From positions 62,001 through 126,000 of the forward strand of contig JAZUAU010000027.1 of NCBI GenBank assembly GCA_045638145.1: DNA of 64,000 nt, given 5' to 3'. This DNA comes from SFWF01 sp045638145. GTDB lineage: Bacteria; Bacillota; Clostridia; Oscillospirales; Acutalibacteraceae. Both the position numbers and the translations under genes were made by a program. The notes beneath the pieces were generated by a model. That model worked only from the letters and a program-made list of their open reading frames with translations, did not search any database and was not told the origin of the DNA. Shown here one piece after another: positions 8,080-16,157 of the stretch; positions within the stretch are counted from its first letter, which is position 1; every line of letters begins with the position of its first letter.

Positions 8080-8736
8080 ATGCAAAAAAAGACTGATTTC
8101 CCCCATACTGAAGAAAGCATCAATACTACTCAGCATTATAAGAAAAACAAAATAGGGCTCGCTATACTTGCGCTCCTCGGCAGTGTTATACTGTCTTTTG
8201 GAATTTACAATGTGCACTCCCTCTCAGGTGTAACCGAAGGCGGTGCGCTGGGTCTTACTCTACTTTTCGATAACTGGTGGGGCATCTCCCCCGCTATCAC
8301 GGGTGCTGCTATAAATATAATATGTTATGCATTAGGCATACGGACTTTCGGTCGGGAATTTATTGTGTATTCCCTCATTTCCACCGTCGGTTTCTCGGGA
8401 AGCTACGCCATTTTCGAGCGTTTTCCCAGGGTTTATCCCGATATTGCCGAAATGCCTCTCGCAGCGGCTCTTATCGGGGCGGTTTTTGTTGGTGTCGGGG
8501 TTGGTCTTGCAGTAAAGGCGGGCGGCGCACCTACGGGTGATGACGCTCTCGCTATGAGCCTTTCAAGGATTCTTAAAATAAATATCACTTGGGTTTATTT
8601 CGTTACCGACATTACCGTGCTTGCCCTTTCTCTCACATATATACCGCTTAAAAATATTTTGTATTCACTTGTTACGGTGGTTATTTCTGGACAGATTGTG
8701 GGTTTTATCCAAAATTTCAGAATCAAAAAAAGATAA
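8080..8736 (+). CDS. YitT-family membrane protein
   Basis: After a hydrophilic N-terminus of about 25 residues, the protein has five or so membrane helices with the YitT/DUF161 signature (GVTEGGALGLTLLFDNWWGISPAI and the GGAPTGDDALAMSLSRILKINI loop). It lacks the cytoplasmic DUF2179 domain that most YitT proteins carry, so it is the short form. Function in the family is poorly defined. The ATG follows AAAGGA at good spacing. It converges with pnuC with only three bases between the stop codons. Confidence 0.82.
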   Translation: MQKKTDFPHTEESINTTQHYKKNKIGLAILALLGSVILSFGIYNVHSLSGVTEGGALGLTLLFDNWWGISPAITGAAINIICYALGIRTFGREFIVYSLISTVGFSGSYAIFERFPRVYPDIAEMPLAAALIGAVFVGVGVGLAVKAGGAPTGDDALAMSLSRILKINITWVYFVTDITVLALSLTYIPLKNILYSLVTVVISGQIVGFIQNFRIKKR

Positions 8737-8739
8737 GAG

Positions 8740-9432
8740 TCACCTCTCATCCTTTTGTCTTGTTGCCATACGTTTCCAGTTGAAATATCCATAAAGGTCG
8801 TTAGCCAAAAACATTAAAAAACAAAAAATCATCGGCAGATAGGTTATGTTTTCTGCCGTTGCAAGCACCCACAAAACAATCAAAACGATATCGTTTGCCG
8901 AATATGCGAGGGCATAATAGGGACTGCGGAAATATGTGAAGGAAACGGCGAGAAAGCTCGTGGTGACCGATATAGTTGAAAAGAGAAGATTTGCCGTGTC
9001 AAATGCCTTTAAAATAAAATAAAAAATAATTGTAACTACTGCGGCAGCAATAGAGATTAGCACCACCTGCTTTTTTGTCATTCGGCTGACGGTCACCTCA
9101 ACCGTGTCCTTATAAGGATTTTTAATCCACGAAATAACCGCTGCCAGTGCTATAGGTGCCGTCATAAACAGGTAGGTTATAAGCTCGCCGTAATATCTGA
9201 AATGGAATGATATGTATCCGTAAAAGAGGGCAAAAACGACCGATAATATCTGCCCGATGACATATCCTTTTGCAACAAAAATTAGTGCCGTAACACCGAT
9301 GATAGATGCAACGAGTTGGAGCCAACCGCCCTTTGACCATAGAAACGATAGTGTTACTACGGCAAGTGAGGTTATTAAGAGACCTCTCTCGAAATAAGTT
9401 AAATCTTTAAAATAATTATAAGGTTTTTTCAT
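8740..9432 (-). CDS. pnuC: PnuC-family vitamin/nucleoside transporter
   Basis: Seven to eight membrane helices with the PnuC signature regions SKGGWLQLVASIIGVTALIFVAKGYVIGQ near the N-terminus and a conserved W/N-rich C-terminal helix (ANDLYGYFNWKRM). PnuC proteins take up nicotinamide riboside; related PnuT and PnuX carry thiamine and riboflavin. I place the start at the ATG at 9432 because GGAGGG lies 4-5 bases upstream; the longer frame to 9462 would start inside the leader. Expression appears doubly controlled, by a palindrome over the promoter and by a leader terminator. Confidence 0.85.
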   Translation of the reverse strand: MKKPYNYFKDLTYFERGLLITSLAVVTLSFLWSKGGWLQLVASIIGVTALIFVAKGYVIGQILSVVFALFYGYISFHFRYYGELITYLFMTAPIALAAVISWIKNPYKDTVEVTVSRMTKKQVVLISIAAAVVTIIFYFILKAFDTANLLFSTISVTTSFLAVSFTYFRSPYYALAYSANDIVLIVLWVLATAENITYLPMIFCFLMFLANDLYGYFNWKRMATRQKDER

Positions 9433-9441
9433 ATGCCCTCC

Positions 9442-9521
9442 AAAAAAAGCATCTGCATACACATCTTCTAAGACCTAACGATGTGTAAACAAATGCTTTT
9501 GCATTTACTACCCGGTGGCAG
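9442..9521 (-). promoter_or_regulatory. pnuC leader: transcription attenuator or riboswitch candidate
   Basis: On the minus strand the ~100-base leader can fold a long terminator hairpin (arms 9480-9496 and 9449-9465, 17 bases each with two non-pairing positions) followed directly by seven U (9448-9442) and then the ribosome site. The first arm's tip (9491-9496) can instead pair with 9501-9506 (AAATGC-AAAA-GCATTT), which excludes the terminator. Upstream there is a further small stem CTGCC/GGTAG (9521-9508). This is the layout of an attenuator; I could not match it to a known riboswitch class. Confidence 0.65.
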
Positions 9522-9535
9522 CTTTCTATAAACTT

Positions 9536-9570
9536 ATATTAGCATTGATAAGTGACAAAGTCAATGCTAA
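9536..9570 (-). promoter_or_regulatory. pnuC promoter overlapped by a perfect 10-bp inverted repeat
   Basis: TTGACT (9564-9559), a 17-base spacer and TAATAT (9541-9536) on the minus strand. The repeat TTAGCATTGA (9539-9548) / TCAATGCTAA (9561-9570) covers both boxes, with a 12-base centre, so a dimeric repressor could shut the promoter. The outer arm overlaps the end of spoVAE. Niacin-responsive repressors often control pnuC, but I cannot assign the regulator. Confidence 0.75.
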
Positions 9571-9935
9571 TTTCTGTCGTGGGGTTTAAAAATGAGTGCC
9601 ATAAGATATCCGAAAAATACCGCCGCTGTCACTCCTGCGCTTGTGGCTGTAAGACCACCCATAAAAATTCCGATGAATCCAAATTCATCCACCGCTTTTC
9701 TGACACCCTCCGCCAGAGAATGCCCAAATCCGGTTAGTGGCACGGTTGCTCCTGCCTCGGCAAACTCGGCAAAAGGTCCGTAAAGCCCCATAGCAGAAAG
9801 AAATACCCCCGCCACAACGAAGCTTACTAAAATCCTCGCAGGGGTCAGCTTGGTATAGTCGATAAGAATCTGTCCAACAAGACAGATAGTACCTCCTATA
9901 AGAAAAGCCTTTATGCAGTTTATTAGAATTTCCAT
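9567..9935 (-). CDS. spoVAE: Stage V sporulation protein AE (SpoVAEb type)
   Basis: The 122-residue protein has four hydrophobic helices and the strongly conserved SpoVAE motifs QILIDYTKLTPARILVSFVVAG, AGATVPLTGFGHSLAEGV and the GIFMGGLTATSAGVTAAVFFGYL C-terminal half. SpoVA proteins form the dipicolinic-acid channel of the spore inner membrane. The start at 9935 follows AAGGGTG; the longer frame lacks a ribosome site. Usually it follows spoVAC and spoVAD in one operon; neither neighbour is present here. Confidence 0.88.
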   Translation of the reverse strand: MEILINCIKAFLIGGTICLVGQILIDYTKLTPARILVSFVVAGVFLSAMGLYGPFAEFAEAGATVPLTGFGHSLAEGVRKAVDEFGFIGIFMGGLTATSAGVTAAVFFGYLMALIFKPHDRN

Positions 9936-10200
9936 AACATCACCCTTAGTATTTTTCTCCCGATTGACCAAAATATGCAGTTTCGCGTAAAATATCTTAA
10001 AAAGAGGTGAAGGTATGTCTGAAAACATATTTGCTCCTCACGACGAGTGGTGCCGAGATTTTCAGTACAATCCCACACCAACTCTACCATACGACCCACA
10101 ACCGCACAATTCAAAAGGCGCTGGAATGCTACAGAGTAAACCCAGAACAAAAATCGTATCTCAAGACCCTAAAATACTGATACGCTCCGCAGTTTTTAAC

Positions 10201-10229
10201 TTGACAAAGCAGCCTGCAAGGGGTATAAT
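10201..10229 (+). promoter_or_regulatory. Promoter of tRNA-Leu
   Basis: A consensus promoter: TTGACA (10201-10206), 17-base spacer, TATAAT (10224-10229), about 115 bases before the tRNA. Confidence 0.85.
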
Positions 10230-10344
10230 ATCACTTGCGGATTGAACTGAAATGTAAGTTCCGCCTCGGAATGCCTCGCCGTGTAAAAATAAGAGGTGAA
10301 AGCAATCGGTATCTTTATCCATAGTTACCATTACTTAACATTAT

Positions 10345-10431
10345 GCGGGTATGGCGGAATTGGCAGACGCGCTAGATTCAGGTTCTAGTGAGGGCAACTT
10401 CATGCAGGTTCAAGTCCTGTTACCCGCACCA
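10345..10431 (+). tRNA. tRNA-Leu (anticodon CAG)
   Basis: The 7-bp acceptor stem GCGGGTA / TACCCGC closes an 87-base molecule with a long variable arm, a T-loop GTTCAAGTC and an encoded CCA end. The anticodon stem CTAGA/TCTAG holds the loop TTCAGGT, giving anticodon CAG (leucine, codon CTG). Confidence 0.97.
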
Positions 10432-10440
10432 ACAAAATAA

Positions 10441-10466
10441 AGCCGTGGCAATTGCCACGGCTTTTG
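10441..10466. terminator. Bidirectional terminator after tRNA-Leu and the surface-protein cluster
   Basis: A 10-bp perfect stem AGCCGTGGCA / TGCCACGGCT with T-rich sequence on both sides. It ends the tRNA from the left and the 11-kb minus-strand cluster from the right. Confidence 0.9.
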
Positions 10467-10471
10467 TAAAT

Positions 10472-11023
10472 TTAAAAGTTAATTGTTTCTCCACCCGTTA
10501 TAAAGCTTTCGGGTTTTGTTCCGTTTGCTTTATAATCGGTATAGTAAACCGAAGTTCCAAGATTAGCGCTTATCTCTACTCTCGCATTGGCACCCACTTT
10601 TATTGTAAAAGTTATGCTTTCTTCTCCGCCACGGTCGCGTGAGAATACCTGAGTGGTATGATAGGTGTTATTATTTTCCGTTATTTTGAAAAAACCTGTT
10701 GACGCCGTTCCCTTGTGGCTCACTGTGACGAGATACTCGCCTGGTGTAAGGTCGACTTGCCAACCAGCATTTGCTGCCATGAGGAGTATTTCCTCTTTGT
10801 CCACAGCATTTACTATTTTTACCTCGCCCTCAAAATATGCACCCTCTAAAACGGCAACCTTTGTATTTACGCTGTGAGAAAAATAGGCGTAAGCACTAAA
10901 AGACATAACCAAAAGGCAACCGACAACGAGAGCTGCACTCAGCACTACCCTGCCAAGCATAACCTTGTCGGGTATTTTTTCGTGCTTTGGGACATATAAA
11001 AACTGTTTAAAAAAGCTCTTCAT
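10472..11023 (-). CDS. Exported protein with SipW-like signal anchor, last gene of the surface cluster
   Basis: A charged start of ~25 residues precedes one membrane segment (residues ~26-48) that ends in SAYAYFSHSVNT, the same A-Y/W-F pattern seen at the SipW-type cleavage sites of the neighbouring genes. The remaining ~135 residues are beta-rich (TPGEYLVTVSHKGTASTGFFKI, SITFTIKVGANARVEISANLG) and unassigned. GGAGG precedes the ATG. It is the last gene before the bidirectional terminator, so it likely belongs to the same expression unit as the TasA-like proteins. Confidence 0.7.
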   Translation of the reverse strand: MKSFFKQFLYVPKHEKIPDKVMLGRVVLSAALVVGCLLVMSFSAYAYFSHSVNTKVAVLEGAYFEGEVKIVNAVDKEEILLMAANAGWQVDLTPGEYLVTVSHKGTASTGFFKITENNNTYHTTQVFSRDRGGEESITFTIKVGANARVEISANLGTSVYYTDYKANGTKPESFITGGETINF

Positions 11024-11058
11024 TTCGGTTCCCTCCTTTCTTGTATTATAACTTTGCT

Positions 11059-11712
11059 TTAGGGTATATCGGTTTGCGAGGCTTCTACCGTTATTCCAAG
11101 ATGAACGGTGGGAATATCCTTGCCTCTGTAGTTTGCGTCGTTGCCGACCTCTTCTGGCATAACTACCGTAATTGCCATATAAACGGTTGATTTTTCATCG
11201 AGAAACGCCTTGTTGGTCGAATAATTTCCAAGTGGTGTTGTAGCGGTAGCTCTTGCCACTTCTCTCTTTTGGAGTTCTTGTTTTAATTTATCTTCATCCT
11301 CAGAAAAGCTAAGTCCGAATTCCAGCTTATCAGACAGAGCAAAGGTTTTTCCGAAAACATTTGTACCGAGGGCATAGTCGGTTACCGTAACGGCAGTTTT
11401 GAAATTAAAGGGCACATCACCCTTGTTTTCCACTTTCAAAAATACCGTTTTTACATATCCCGGCTCGTAAAGTGCATTTTCATCAAAAAGGTCGGTTGCA
11501 CCCTCAAGGGTAACGTATTTTCCGTTATCGTCAAGGTATGAAACATCAAGCTCGAATTCAGCCATGTGGAAAACGTTTTTAACCTCCTCGCTTTCGTCAT
11601 TGAACCAAGCGAGCGAGGTGCCTGCGCCAAGCAACGCCCATAAAATTATCAGAATAAGGCTTACGGCCAAGGCGATTTTGAGATATTGAGTTTTGCTATG
11701 TGTTGCCGTCAA
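11059..11712 (-). CDS. TasA-like exported protein with SipW-type signal peptide
   Basis: The protein has a hydrophobic signal (about residues 11-35) ending GAGTSLAWFNDESEEV, the hallmark of SipW-dependent substrates, followed by a beta-sandwich region typical of TasA/camelysin (FELDVSYLDDNG..., YEPGYVKTVFLKVENKGDVPFNFKTAVTV). TasA-family proteins assemble into extracellular fibres of biofilm matrix. I place the start at the TTG at 11712, which has GGGAGG seven bases upstream, rather than the ATG at 11757, which has none. Its core matches the N-terminal domains of the two large proteins upstream. Confidence 0.8.
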   Translation of the reverse strand: MTATHSKTQYLKIALAVSLILIILWALLGAGTSLAWFNDESEEVKNVFHMAEFELDVSYLDDNGKYVTLEGATDLFDENALYEPGYVKTVFLKVENKGDVPFNFKTAVTVTDYALGTNVFGKTFALSDKLEFGLSFSEDEDKLKQELQKREVARATATTPLGNYSTNKAFLDEKSTVYMAITVVMPEEVGNDANYRGKDIPTVHLGITVEASQTDIP

Positions 11713-11768
11713 GCTTATTCCTCCCTTTTGTGTGGTTTTTTGAGAAGCATAGCCCATAAAAGGCTAAA

Positions 11769-12428
11769 CTAGTTTTCTTCCTCTTTTCTTTTGCGCTTTA
11801 TAAGCAAAACAAAGAGAAATGCTGTGACGCAAAGGCTTGCGCCAAAGACTATATATACAGTTATTGTTGAGTTGTCGCCCGTCTGCGGAGGCTTAGGGTC
11901 GCTCGGCTCTACGGGGAATTCTTCAATCTTAAATTCCCATGTAAGTGCGCCCATTTTCTCGGCATAGCCATTGCCAAGTGAGGTCGGAACGTCGAGAGTA
12001 ACATCTAGATTTACCTCTCCACCCGAATAAAGTGTTCCGAGGAGAACCCAATCGGTAAGCCCATCGGTTTCATTTGCCGCAGCATCAAACATATATGTCA
12101 TTTCATTGTCGTCGGATTTTCTGACCTTAAGGTTAAGCTTAGAGAGAAAATCCTCCGATCCGCTGTTAGCTCCGAGCGAGCGCATATAAATTTTTACCTT
12201 TACCTTGTTCGAAGCGTCGTTTCTGACCGTTACGGTCTGGGTAATGCTGTCGCCCGGCATAACCCCTTTGAAATCCGAGAAAAGGTCGGTTTCGGAATAC
12301 TCGCTTCCGTACTCAAAGATAAACTCGCCTGCATTCTTTTCATAAATTACGTTGCCCGCCGCACTTGCAGGAAAGGCAGACAGGATGAGTAATGACAGAG
12401 CGGTAAAAATCAGAATTAATTTCTTCAT
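11769..12428 (-). CDS. Cell-wall-anchored surface protein with PPQTG sorting signal
   Basis: It has a conventional Sec signal peptide (residues 1-23, cleavage after ASA), a beta-sandwich domain of ~150 residues with a DUF916/CNA-like look (GVMPGDSITQTVTVRNDASNKVKVKIYMRSL split across strands), then a sorting signal at the C-terminus: PPQTGD, a membrane helix and the tail KRKRKEEEN. The (S/P)PxTG form is the one recognised by the Clostridioides difficile SrtB sortase. No sortase gene is in the window. It could anchor the neighbouring fibre-forming proteins to the wall. Confidence 0.8.
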   Translation of the reverse strand: MKKLILIFTALSLLILSAFPASAAGNVIYEKNAGEFIFEYGSEYSETDLFSDFKGVMPGDSITQTVTVRNDASNKVKVKIYMRSLGANSGSEDFLSKLNLKVRKSDDNEMTYMFDAAANETDGLTDWVLLGTLYSGGEVNLDVTLDVPTSLGNGYAEKMGALTWEFKIEEFPVEPSDPKPPQTGDNSTITVYIVFGASLCVTAFLFVLLIKRKRKEEEN

Positions 12429-12434
12429 AATCTA

Positions 12435-12998
12435 TTAACCCTCCGGCCAGCCTGCGGCGGTTGTGACATCGCCGTCACGGAGCGGATTGTTTTCGCTCTG
12501 CACCGCATCTGCCTTAACGGTTAAGGTCAATGTCTTTCCGATATAGCTGTTATCAACCTTATTGCCTACAATTTCCACCTGAGAAAATACATTTGAGGTT
12601 TCTTCTCCCGAAGAAACAGGCTTTTTATAATAGTACCAGCCGTCGCTGTAGATCCAATCTTGCTCGTTAATATTAAGCTTAAAGCAGTCCTCTGCCGAAA
12701 GCTCGGTGGAATTTACACCGTAAACTACCTTAACACGAAGATAGAAGGGATGGTCTGAGAGGCTCTTTACCGAAACCTTTTTGGTAACAACATCTCCCGG
12801 CATAACATATACGCCGTCTACAGGATATTCGGTATTGCCCTGTCCCTTTTCAATAATCTGCATCTTTATACTTCCGGAGGTAACTACGTTTACCGCTTTG
12901 CCTATATTTGTGTAATAGGCAAGTGAGCCCTGCGAAAGCAGAGTTCCGATAATGACTATTGCGGCAACAAGTAAAAGTCTTGCCTTTATTTTATTCAA
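12435..12998 (-). CDS. TasA/camelysin-like exported protein
   Basis: A short basic start and one hydrophobic stretch (residues 7-27) end in GSLAYYTNIGKAVNVVTSG, which fits the SipW-type signal. The mature part has the TasA-family strand order: IKMQIIEKGQ, VMPGDVVTKKVSVKSLSDHPFYLRVKV and a closing TLTVKADAVQSENNP. That last motif is also found in the 16158-17564 protein. The start is a TTG with GGAGG upstream. The gene ends seven bases before the PPQTG protein, whose ribosome site lies inside this gene's last codons. Confidence 0.8.
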   Translation of the reverse strand: MNKIKARLLLVAAIVIIGTLLSQGSLAYYTNIGKAVNVVTSGSIKMQIIEKGQGNTEYPVDGVYVMPGDVVTKKVSVKSLSDHPFYLRVKVVYGVNSTELSAEDCFKLNINEQDWIYSDGWYYYKKPVSSGEETSNVFSQVEIVGNKVDNSYIGKTLTLTVKADAVQSENNPLRDGDVTTAAGWPEG

Positions 12999-13046
12999 CG
13001 CAATTCCTCCTTTTTATATAATTAATTTGTACTACGCCTTACAGCC

Positions 13047-13164
13047 ATCAAAGAACATAACCTCCTCCATAAATCACAGAGGGTTGGTGCTGTTTCATCA
13101 AAGAAGAAGTTATGCCCTTTGATCGCCGCCCATTCCCGAGAGGTACAAAGTTTTTGGGAATGGG
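13047..13164. repeat. Two-hairpin intergenic repeat, copy 1 (divergent)
   Basis: Left part: inverted arms ATCAAAGxxCATAAC (13047-13061) and GTTATGxxCTTTGAT (13109-13123). Then the constant GCCGCC block (13125-13130) and a second hairpin CCCATTCCC / GGGAATGGG (13129-13137, 13156-13164). It shares arm sequence and GCCGCC spacing with copies 2 and 3 but has longer loops. Confidence 0.6.
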
Positions 13165-13211
13165 AAGCGTATAAAAGCTTAATGCGATTATATTTTGTTT
13201 TTGCCTGTCAG

Positions 13212-13279
13212 CAATCAAAACACATAAAGTAACCCTTATGTACTTTGATTGCCGCCTATCCCTCAAAAAGAGGGATAGG
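13212..13279. repeat. Two-hairpin intergenic repeat, copy 2
   Basis: Inverted arms CAATCAAA...CATAA (13212-13227) and TTATG...TTTGATTG (13236-13251), the GCCGCC block, then a 10-bp hairpin CCTATCCCTC / GAGGGATAGG (13255-13264, 13270-13279). It lies 12 bases after the stop of the 907-residue protein, the same position that copy 3 takes after the paralogous gene. Confidence 0.75.
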
Positions 13280-13291
13280 ACAGACTTTTAT

Positions 13292-16015
13292 TTAGTTGTT
13301 TTCAACTTTAACGGTAACTTTATCAATCTGGAAAAGTTCAGCAACGTTTTCTTCGGTAACGAGCACACCATCCATATAGCAGTTCTTAAACACGATGGTT
13401 CCTCCGCCATAGCTGTCGAGGTAGTAGTTACCATCACCATTGTTGTATACGTTCTGGGTGAAATTGCAGTTGGTGTAGGTGAATGTTGCATTTGCAGAAA
13501 TGCGCTGTGCAGCATACCATCTTCCTTCAGAAGTGAAGGTGCATCCGGTAAATTCTGCAGAGCCAAGTCCACTATAGCTGTTCCAATCAGGAATTGTACA
13601 GTTAATCATAGTGAGCTTATGACCATTACCAACGCCTATGTTAACACCGTAGGTAGCACCTTTAACGATAACGTTTTCATAGGTAACGTCGCCGGTCATT
13701 GCGCTTGCACCGGAACCACCAACACCAAGACCGCGGAATGCGCCGTCAACGGTGATGTTCTTAACGGTACCTTCGGTAACAGTAAGACCACTCTCATAAG
13801 CTGCAGCACCGCTATCTACGGTAACGGTATTTCCGTTTCCATCAAGAACGCCGCCCTTATTAACAAAGAGCTGTCCGCCTGCATCAATATCCTTGTTGAG
13901 GAATACCTGCTCACCTTTTGAAAGAGCAGCAGAAAGAGCGGGAGCTGTTGAAACGTTGGCAACCTCGCCTTCCTTGATAACACCTGTGCCGCTGGTGTTG
14001 TAGATATCAGCCATTTCACCGTTGAGGTTAACGTTGTTTTCAACCTCGATTACGCAGTCAACTGCGTGGATTCCATCCTGATATGCATCGGTGGTGTTAA
14101 CTGCGCTAACATCAAATACGCAGTTCTTGATTGTACCGGGGCTGTAAAGACGGATAAGGCCGTATCTGCCGTTGCCATAGATTGTACAGCCATCGAAGGT
14201 TATGTGGTTTGCACCGCCGCCGATAGCAACCCAACCTGTGATTACGCAGTTCTTGTAGGTAACATTTGCATTGGTAAGACCGTCGTAGTGAATAGCATAA
14301 ACACTTGTAGCCTCAAAGGTGCAATCCTCAAATATGATGTCACCCTTTGCGTAAGCCCAGCGCTGTGCATTGCCTGCCTTGATATCAATATTCTGAACGG
14401 TGGTGTTAGTGAAGGTTCCCGAAAGTGTTGCGTTTAAGGTAACGCCCTCTGTTCCGATAAGGGTTGCGCCCTCCTCGAGTTTGGGTGCCTGTGTATAGGT
14501 ACCGGGAGCAAGATAAACGGTGTCGTTCTTTGCAACCTTAATGGTATCGGTAGAAGTAGCAACCTTAACGGGCTCGTTCTTAACAATGTCCTTTACGGTG
14601 TTGTTAGCCTTAACGGTAACAGTCTTGCCTGCGTTGTTGGGACGACCAACGATTTCGCCCATATTCTGGTTTTCCTTGCCGTCCTTATAGTTAGCGCAGG
14701 AAACGTAGAACATTTCAACATTCTTGACATCGTTTGCATAAACCGAAACGTTGCGGTTTTCTGCCTGTGCACAGCCAACGATTGCGCCAAAATCACGGTA
14801 AGCATAAATCTTGGAATTTGCTACTCTGTTGTTGTAGATATTTCCGTTGATTGCCATACCTGCAATAATACCGGCTTTGTCTCCGTTATCATTGTTCTTG
14901 TCGGGTGTACATACAACTGTAGCGTTGTTTACGAAGCAGCCTGCAAGGCTATTCTGTGAGAGATAGCCGTAGCCGAGAACGGTTCCAACGTAGTGGTTAC
15001 CTGTTATTGTTGCATTCTCAACGGTGATGTTCTCGATAGAAGCAGCATTTCCTGCGCAACCGACGAGACCAACGCACGAGGTACCGGAAACAGAAAGGTT
15101 AGAGATAACGAAATGCTTACCGTCGAGGGTTCCGCCGAAGTTGTTATCAGAGGTTCCGATAGGTGTCCAAGGCTTGTTTGCGAGGTCGATATCAGCGCCA
15201 AGATAAATAGTGATTCCCTTGAAGCTATTGCCTTCATTTACAAGCTTTGCAAGGCCTGCAAGCTCTTCAGCAGTATAGAGAGTGTACTCTGTCTTGTCAC
15301 CGGTGTACCAAGCGGTGTCTACCTCTGCACTCCAAGGCTTTACGTATGTTGCATCTGCATCATAATCCTTGCCGAAGGAGTCGCTCTCAGACATTTGCTG
15401 AGTAGCAACGAGTTTAACACCGAGCTCAATCGAGGGAGCAGTGGTGCCGGGCTTGTAGTTCGCCTCGTTACCGGTCTCTGCGGGCATATAAACTACGAGC
15501 GCAAGATACTCCTCGCCGTTCTCCTCGAGAGAGCTGCCCTTTGTAAAGCCTGTGCTGATGAAATCAACGTCATCGGTTGCCTTAAGAGCATCTTCGCGAG
15601 TTGCAAAGAAATTAACTTCACCGTCAATGTCGATCGCATCGAAGAGTATGTAATCAGAAAGCTTGAAAGCCTCATCATATACGTTTACTCCTGCAGTCTC
15701 GGTCCAGATGTTGATACCGAGCTGATACTTAAGAGCAAGCGAACCCTTGTTTGAAACCTTGAGGTAAACTACCTCTGTGTGGCCGGGTTCCCAAAGTTCA
15801 TCAGAGAAGATGTCGGTTGCATCCTGAACAGTTACCCAAGCATTTCCGTTGAAATACTCAAGCTCAACGTCAAGATTGCCGGACTGAATAAGGTTTCTTC
15901 CTGAAGTTACAGAATCTGTAAACCAAGCAAAGGTTGTGCCGATAAGCATCGAGATACTTACAACAAGTGCAAGAAGGGATGCTAAAAGGGCACGTTTTGT
16001 GCTTTTGTTAGTCAT
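13292..16015 (-). CDS. Large SipW-dependent surface protein: TasA-like head plus beta-helix
   Basis: 907 residues. The SipW-type signal ends GTTFAWFTDSVTSG (residues ~26-40). Residues ~40-215 form a TasA-like beta-sandwich (LDVELEYFNGNAW, EPGHTEVVYLKVSNKGSLALKYQLGI). Residues ~240-340 resemble GLUG/Listeria-type repeats (YTLYTAEELAGLAKLVNEG, FGGTLDGKHFVISNLSV). From ~340 to the end there is a right-handed parallel beta-helix of pectate-lyase-like rungs (IENITVENATITGN, NITFDGCTIYGNGRYGLI-type turns). There is no sorting motif, so it probably joins fibres or binds glycans. GGAGG precedes the ATG. The first ~210 residues are nearly identical to those of the 589-residue paralogue. Confidence 0.85.
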   Translation of the reverse strand: MTNKSTKRALLASLLALVVSISMLIGTTFAWFTDSVTSGRNLIQSGNLDVELEYFNGNAWVTVQDATDIFSDELWEPGHTEVVYLKVSNKGSLALKYQLGINIWTETAGVNVYDEAFKLSDYILFDAIDIDGEVNFFATREDALKATDDVDFISTGFTKGSSLEENGEEYLALVVYMPAETGNEANYKPGTTAPSIELGVKLVATQQMSESDSFGKDYDADATYVKPWSAEVDTAWYTGDKTEYTLYTAEELAGLAKLVNEGNSFKGITIYLGADIDLANKPWTPIGTSDNNFGGTLDGKHFVISNLSVSGTSCVGLVGCAGNAASIENITVENATITGNHYVGTVLGYGYLSQNSLAGCFVNNATVVCTPDKNNDNGDKAGIIAGMAINGNIYNNRVANSKIYAYRDFGAIVGCAQAENRNVSVYANDVKNVEMFYVSCANYKDGKENQNMGEIVGRPNNAGKTVTVKANNTVKDIVKNEPVKVATSTDTIKVAKNDTVYLAPGTYTQAPKLEEGATLIGTEGVTLNATLSGTFTNTTVQNIDIKAGNAQRWAYAKGDIIFEDCTFEATSVYAIHYDGLTNANVTYKNCVITGWVAIGGGANHITFDGCTIYGNGRYGLIRLYSPGTIKNCVFDVSAVNTTDAYQDGIHAVDCVIEVENNVNLNGEMADIYNTSGTGVIKEGEVANVSTAPALSAALSKGEQVFLNKDIDAGGQLFVNKGGVLDGNGNTVTVDSGAAAYESGLTVTEGTVKNITVDGAFRGLGVGGSGASAMTGDVTYENVIVKGATYGVNIGVGNGHKLTMINCTIPDWNSYSGLGSAEFTGCTFTSEGRWYAAQRISANATFTYTNCNFTQNVYNNGDGNYYLDSYGGGTIVFKNCYMDGVLVTEENVAELFQIDKVTVKVENN

Positions 16016-16157
16016 TGTTATGACCTCCTTTTTAAATTTATCGGCGCGTCAAGCGATACTGTGCTGCGTTTCTCTGCCGACAGAAGAGCACGCAGTATTT
16101 AAAAATATTTAAACATTAGTTTAAAGGCAATGGAACGAAACATTACTAAACTTTTAA

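Noticed and set aside
9449..9521. Naming the pnuC leader as an NAD+-II, TPP or preQ1 riboswitch.
   Set aside because: I could not match the conserved cores of these classes by eye, so only an attenuator candidate is claimed.
9936..9990. Sigma-G-like boxes (GCATA and AATACTA) upstream of spoVAE.
   Set aside because: The spacing (about 20 bases) is too long and the -10-like box abuts the ribosome site, so a transcript could not carry it.
13047..13279. CRISPR-like repeats.
   Set aside because: Only two or three copies with different arm lengths, no uniform spacers and no cas genes; they are hairpin elements.
13238..13921. A 227-codon open frame on the plus strand opposite the 907-residue gene, and similar long frames at 14993-15754 and 18496-19179.
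   Set aside because: They are antisense shadows of the repetitive beta-helix genes; no ribosome sites, Cys/Ile/Val-rich composition and no recognisable domains.
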